Source: Streptomyces sp. RKAG290 (GTDB lineage: Bacteria; Actinomycetota; Actinomycetes; Streptomycetales; Streptomycetaceae). From it: a stretch of DNA of 64,000 nt. This document shows, piece after piece, positions 62,797-64,000 of the stretch; the first letter of the stretch is position 1, and each line of letters begins with the position of its first letter. The notes under the pieces are model-generated. The model was not told the origin of the DNA. It did not search any database and was given only the letters and a program-made list of their open reading frames with translations. A program made the translations under genes and the position numbers. The stretch spans positions 7,129,894 through 7,193,893 of the forward strand of contig NZ_JAJOZC010000001.1 of assembly GCF_023701695.1 (NCBI RefSeq), read 5' to 3'.

Positions 62797-64000
62797 ATGA
62801 GCCACGCCCCCAGCCCCTGGGCGCCCCCGTCGTCCGCCGCGAAGGCCGGGACAAGGTCACCGGCGCCGCGCGCTACTCCGCCGAGCGCAACCTGCCCGGC
62901 TGCCTGTACGCCTGGCCCGTGCCCGCCACCGTTCCGCGCGGTCGCGTCACCGCCATCCACGCCGCCGGCGCGCTGGCCCTTCCCGGGGTCCGCGCCGTCC
63001 TCACCCACGAGAACGCGCCCCGGATCGAGGAGCCCGACGACCCGATCCTCGCAGTCCTGCAGAACGACCACGTGCCGCACCGCGGCTGGCAGATCGCCCT
63101 CGTCGTGGCCGACACCCTCGAAGGCGCGAGGGCGGGCGCCGAGGCGCTGCACATCACCTACGAGAGCGCGCCGCACGACGTCGTACTGACCGAGGACCAC
63201 CCCGGTCTGTACACCCCGCAGACCGCCAACGGCGGCTACCCGGCCGTACGCGAACGCGGCGACTTCGACAAGGCCTTCGCCGCGGCGCCCGTACGGATCG
63301 ACGCCATGTACACGCTCGGCGCCCTGCACAACCACCCCATGGAGCCGCACGCCTCGACCGCCCACTGGTCCCCGGAAGGGCATCTCACGGTGTACGACAC
63401 CGGCCAGGGGAGCACCACGGTGCGCGACACCCTCTCCACCCTGTTCGGGCTCCGGCCGGACCAGGTCACCGTGGTCTCGGAACACGTCGGCGGCGGCTTC
63501 GGCAGCAAGGGCACCCCGCGTCCCCAGGTCGTGCTCGCCGCGATGGCCGCGCTCCACACCGGCCGGCCCGTCGAACTGTCCTTGCCCCGACGTCACATGG
63601 CCGCCGTCGTCGGCCACCGCGCGCCCACGGTGCAACGCGTCCGGCTCGGCGCCGAGGCCGACGGCACCCTCACCTCGATCGCCCACGAGGTCATCTCGCA
63701 CACCTCGACCGTCAAGGAGTTCGTGGAACAGGCCGCCGTGCCGGCCCGCATGATGTACGGCTCCGCACACAGCCGCACCAGCCACCGGGTCACCGCGCTC
63801 GACGTCCCCAGCCCGTCGTGGATGCGGGCCCCGGGCGAGGCTCCCGGCATGTACGCCCTCGAATCCGCCCTCGACGAACTCGCCTCGGCCCTCGGCGTCG
63901 ACCCCGTGGAACTGCGACTGCGCAACGACCCGGCCGACGAACCCGACTCCGCGAAACCCTTCAGCAGCCGCAATCTGGCCGCCTGTCTGCGGGAGGGCGC
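62797..64000 (+). CDS. Xanthine-dehydrogenase-type molybdopterin subunit (5' part), frameshifted
   Basis: Starts at ATG 62797; the gene runs beyond the window. The opening M-S-H-A-P is separated from P-L-G-A-P-V-V-R-R-E-G-R-D-K-V-T-G by one missing C in the run near 62810-62814; downstream the frame is open to the end. Conserved: A-R-Y-S-A-E, L-H-N-H-P-M-E-P-H-A-S, T-G-Q-G-S-T-T-V-R and H-V-G-G-G-F-G-S-K-G (Mo-pterin site), R-A-P-G-E-A-P-G. With the two preceding subunits it forms a molybdoenzyme that may oxidise aldehydes or purines; substrate undetermined. Confidence 0.88.

Overview
The window is high-GC DNA from an actinomycete, almost certainly Streptomyces or a close relative. Coding frames have near-saturated G/C at third positions. 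Many genes start with GTG, many neighbours overlap by ATGA or GTGA, and families typical of Streptomyces recur (DUF6191, DUF6194, DUF6325, DUF6479, SpoIIE phosphatases, a SigB/F-type sigma factor, monomeric isocitrate dehydrogenase). No rRNA, tRNA, CRISPR array or insertion sequence was seen. Everything is read from the sequence without database searches.

Layout. 1-7.8 kb: the end of a corrinoid/iron-siderophore ABC importer operon, a PRC-barrel stress protein, an M29-like and an S33 peptidase, the adenosylcobinamide amidohydrolase CbiZ and a beta-hydroxyacid dehydrogenase. 7.9-12.2 kb: a sulfur operon on the minus strand (33-aa leader peptide, small protein, metY, metX, sulfite-oxidase-like enzyme). 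12.4-16.1 kb: a carnitine-to-glycine-betaine catabolic operon under a fused XRE-TetR regulator with two palindromes upstream. 16.1-23.6 kb: stress sigma factor, quinone oxidoreductase, acetyltransferase, SpoIIE phosphatase and a TetR-SDR-ADH operon. 24-26.8 kb: a divergent module pairing DedA-PAP2 with BlaI-M56 across a double BlaI-type operator. 26.9-28.7 kb: an ABC-F resistance-type ATPase with a leaderless 8-codon leader peptide. 29.3-31.4 kb: PTS-type dihydroxyacetone kinase (dhaKLM). 31.6-36 kb: Nudix, MerR-TOBE regulator, DHA2 exporter, glutathionyl-hydroquinone-reductase family protein, TPR protein.

36.1-42.4 kb is central energy metabolism: isocitrate dehydrogenase, cytochrome oxidase subunit I, a small membrane protein and NDH-2. 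42.4-49 kb on the minus strand carries a compact Rho paralogue and the methylmalonyl-CoA mutase operon (mutA-mutB-meaB). 49-60.6 kb is a mix of small conserved proteins, a tyrosine phosphatase, MerR regulators, a desaturase, DUF1992, a SulP transporter with a divergent MerR, and VOC proteins. 60.7-64 kb opens a three-subunit xanthine-dehydrogenase-type molybdoenzyme operon that runs off the window.

A striking feature is technical. About 22 single-base losses of G or C break some 16 otherwise intact conserved genes, including ctaD, rho, mutA, mutB and meaB. The pattern is best read as sequencing or assembly error, so broken genes are annotated as complete loci with the frameshift positions noted.
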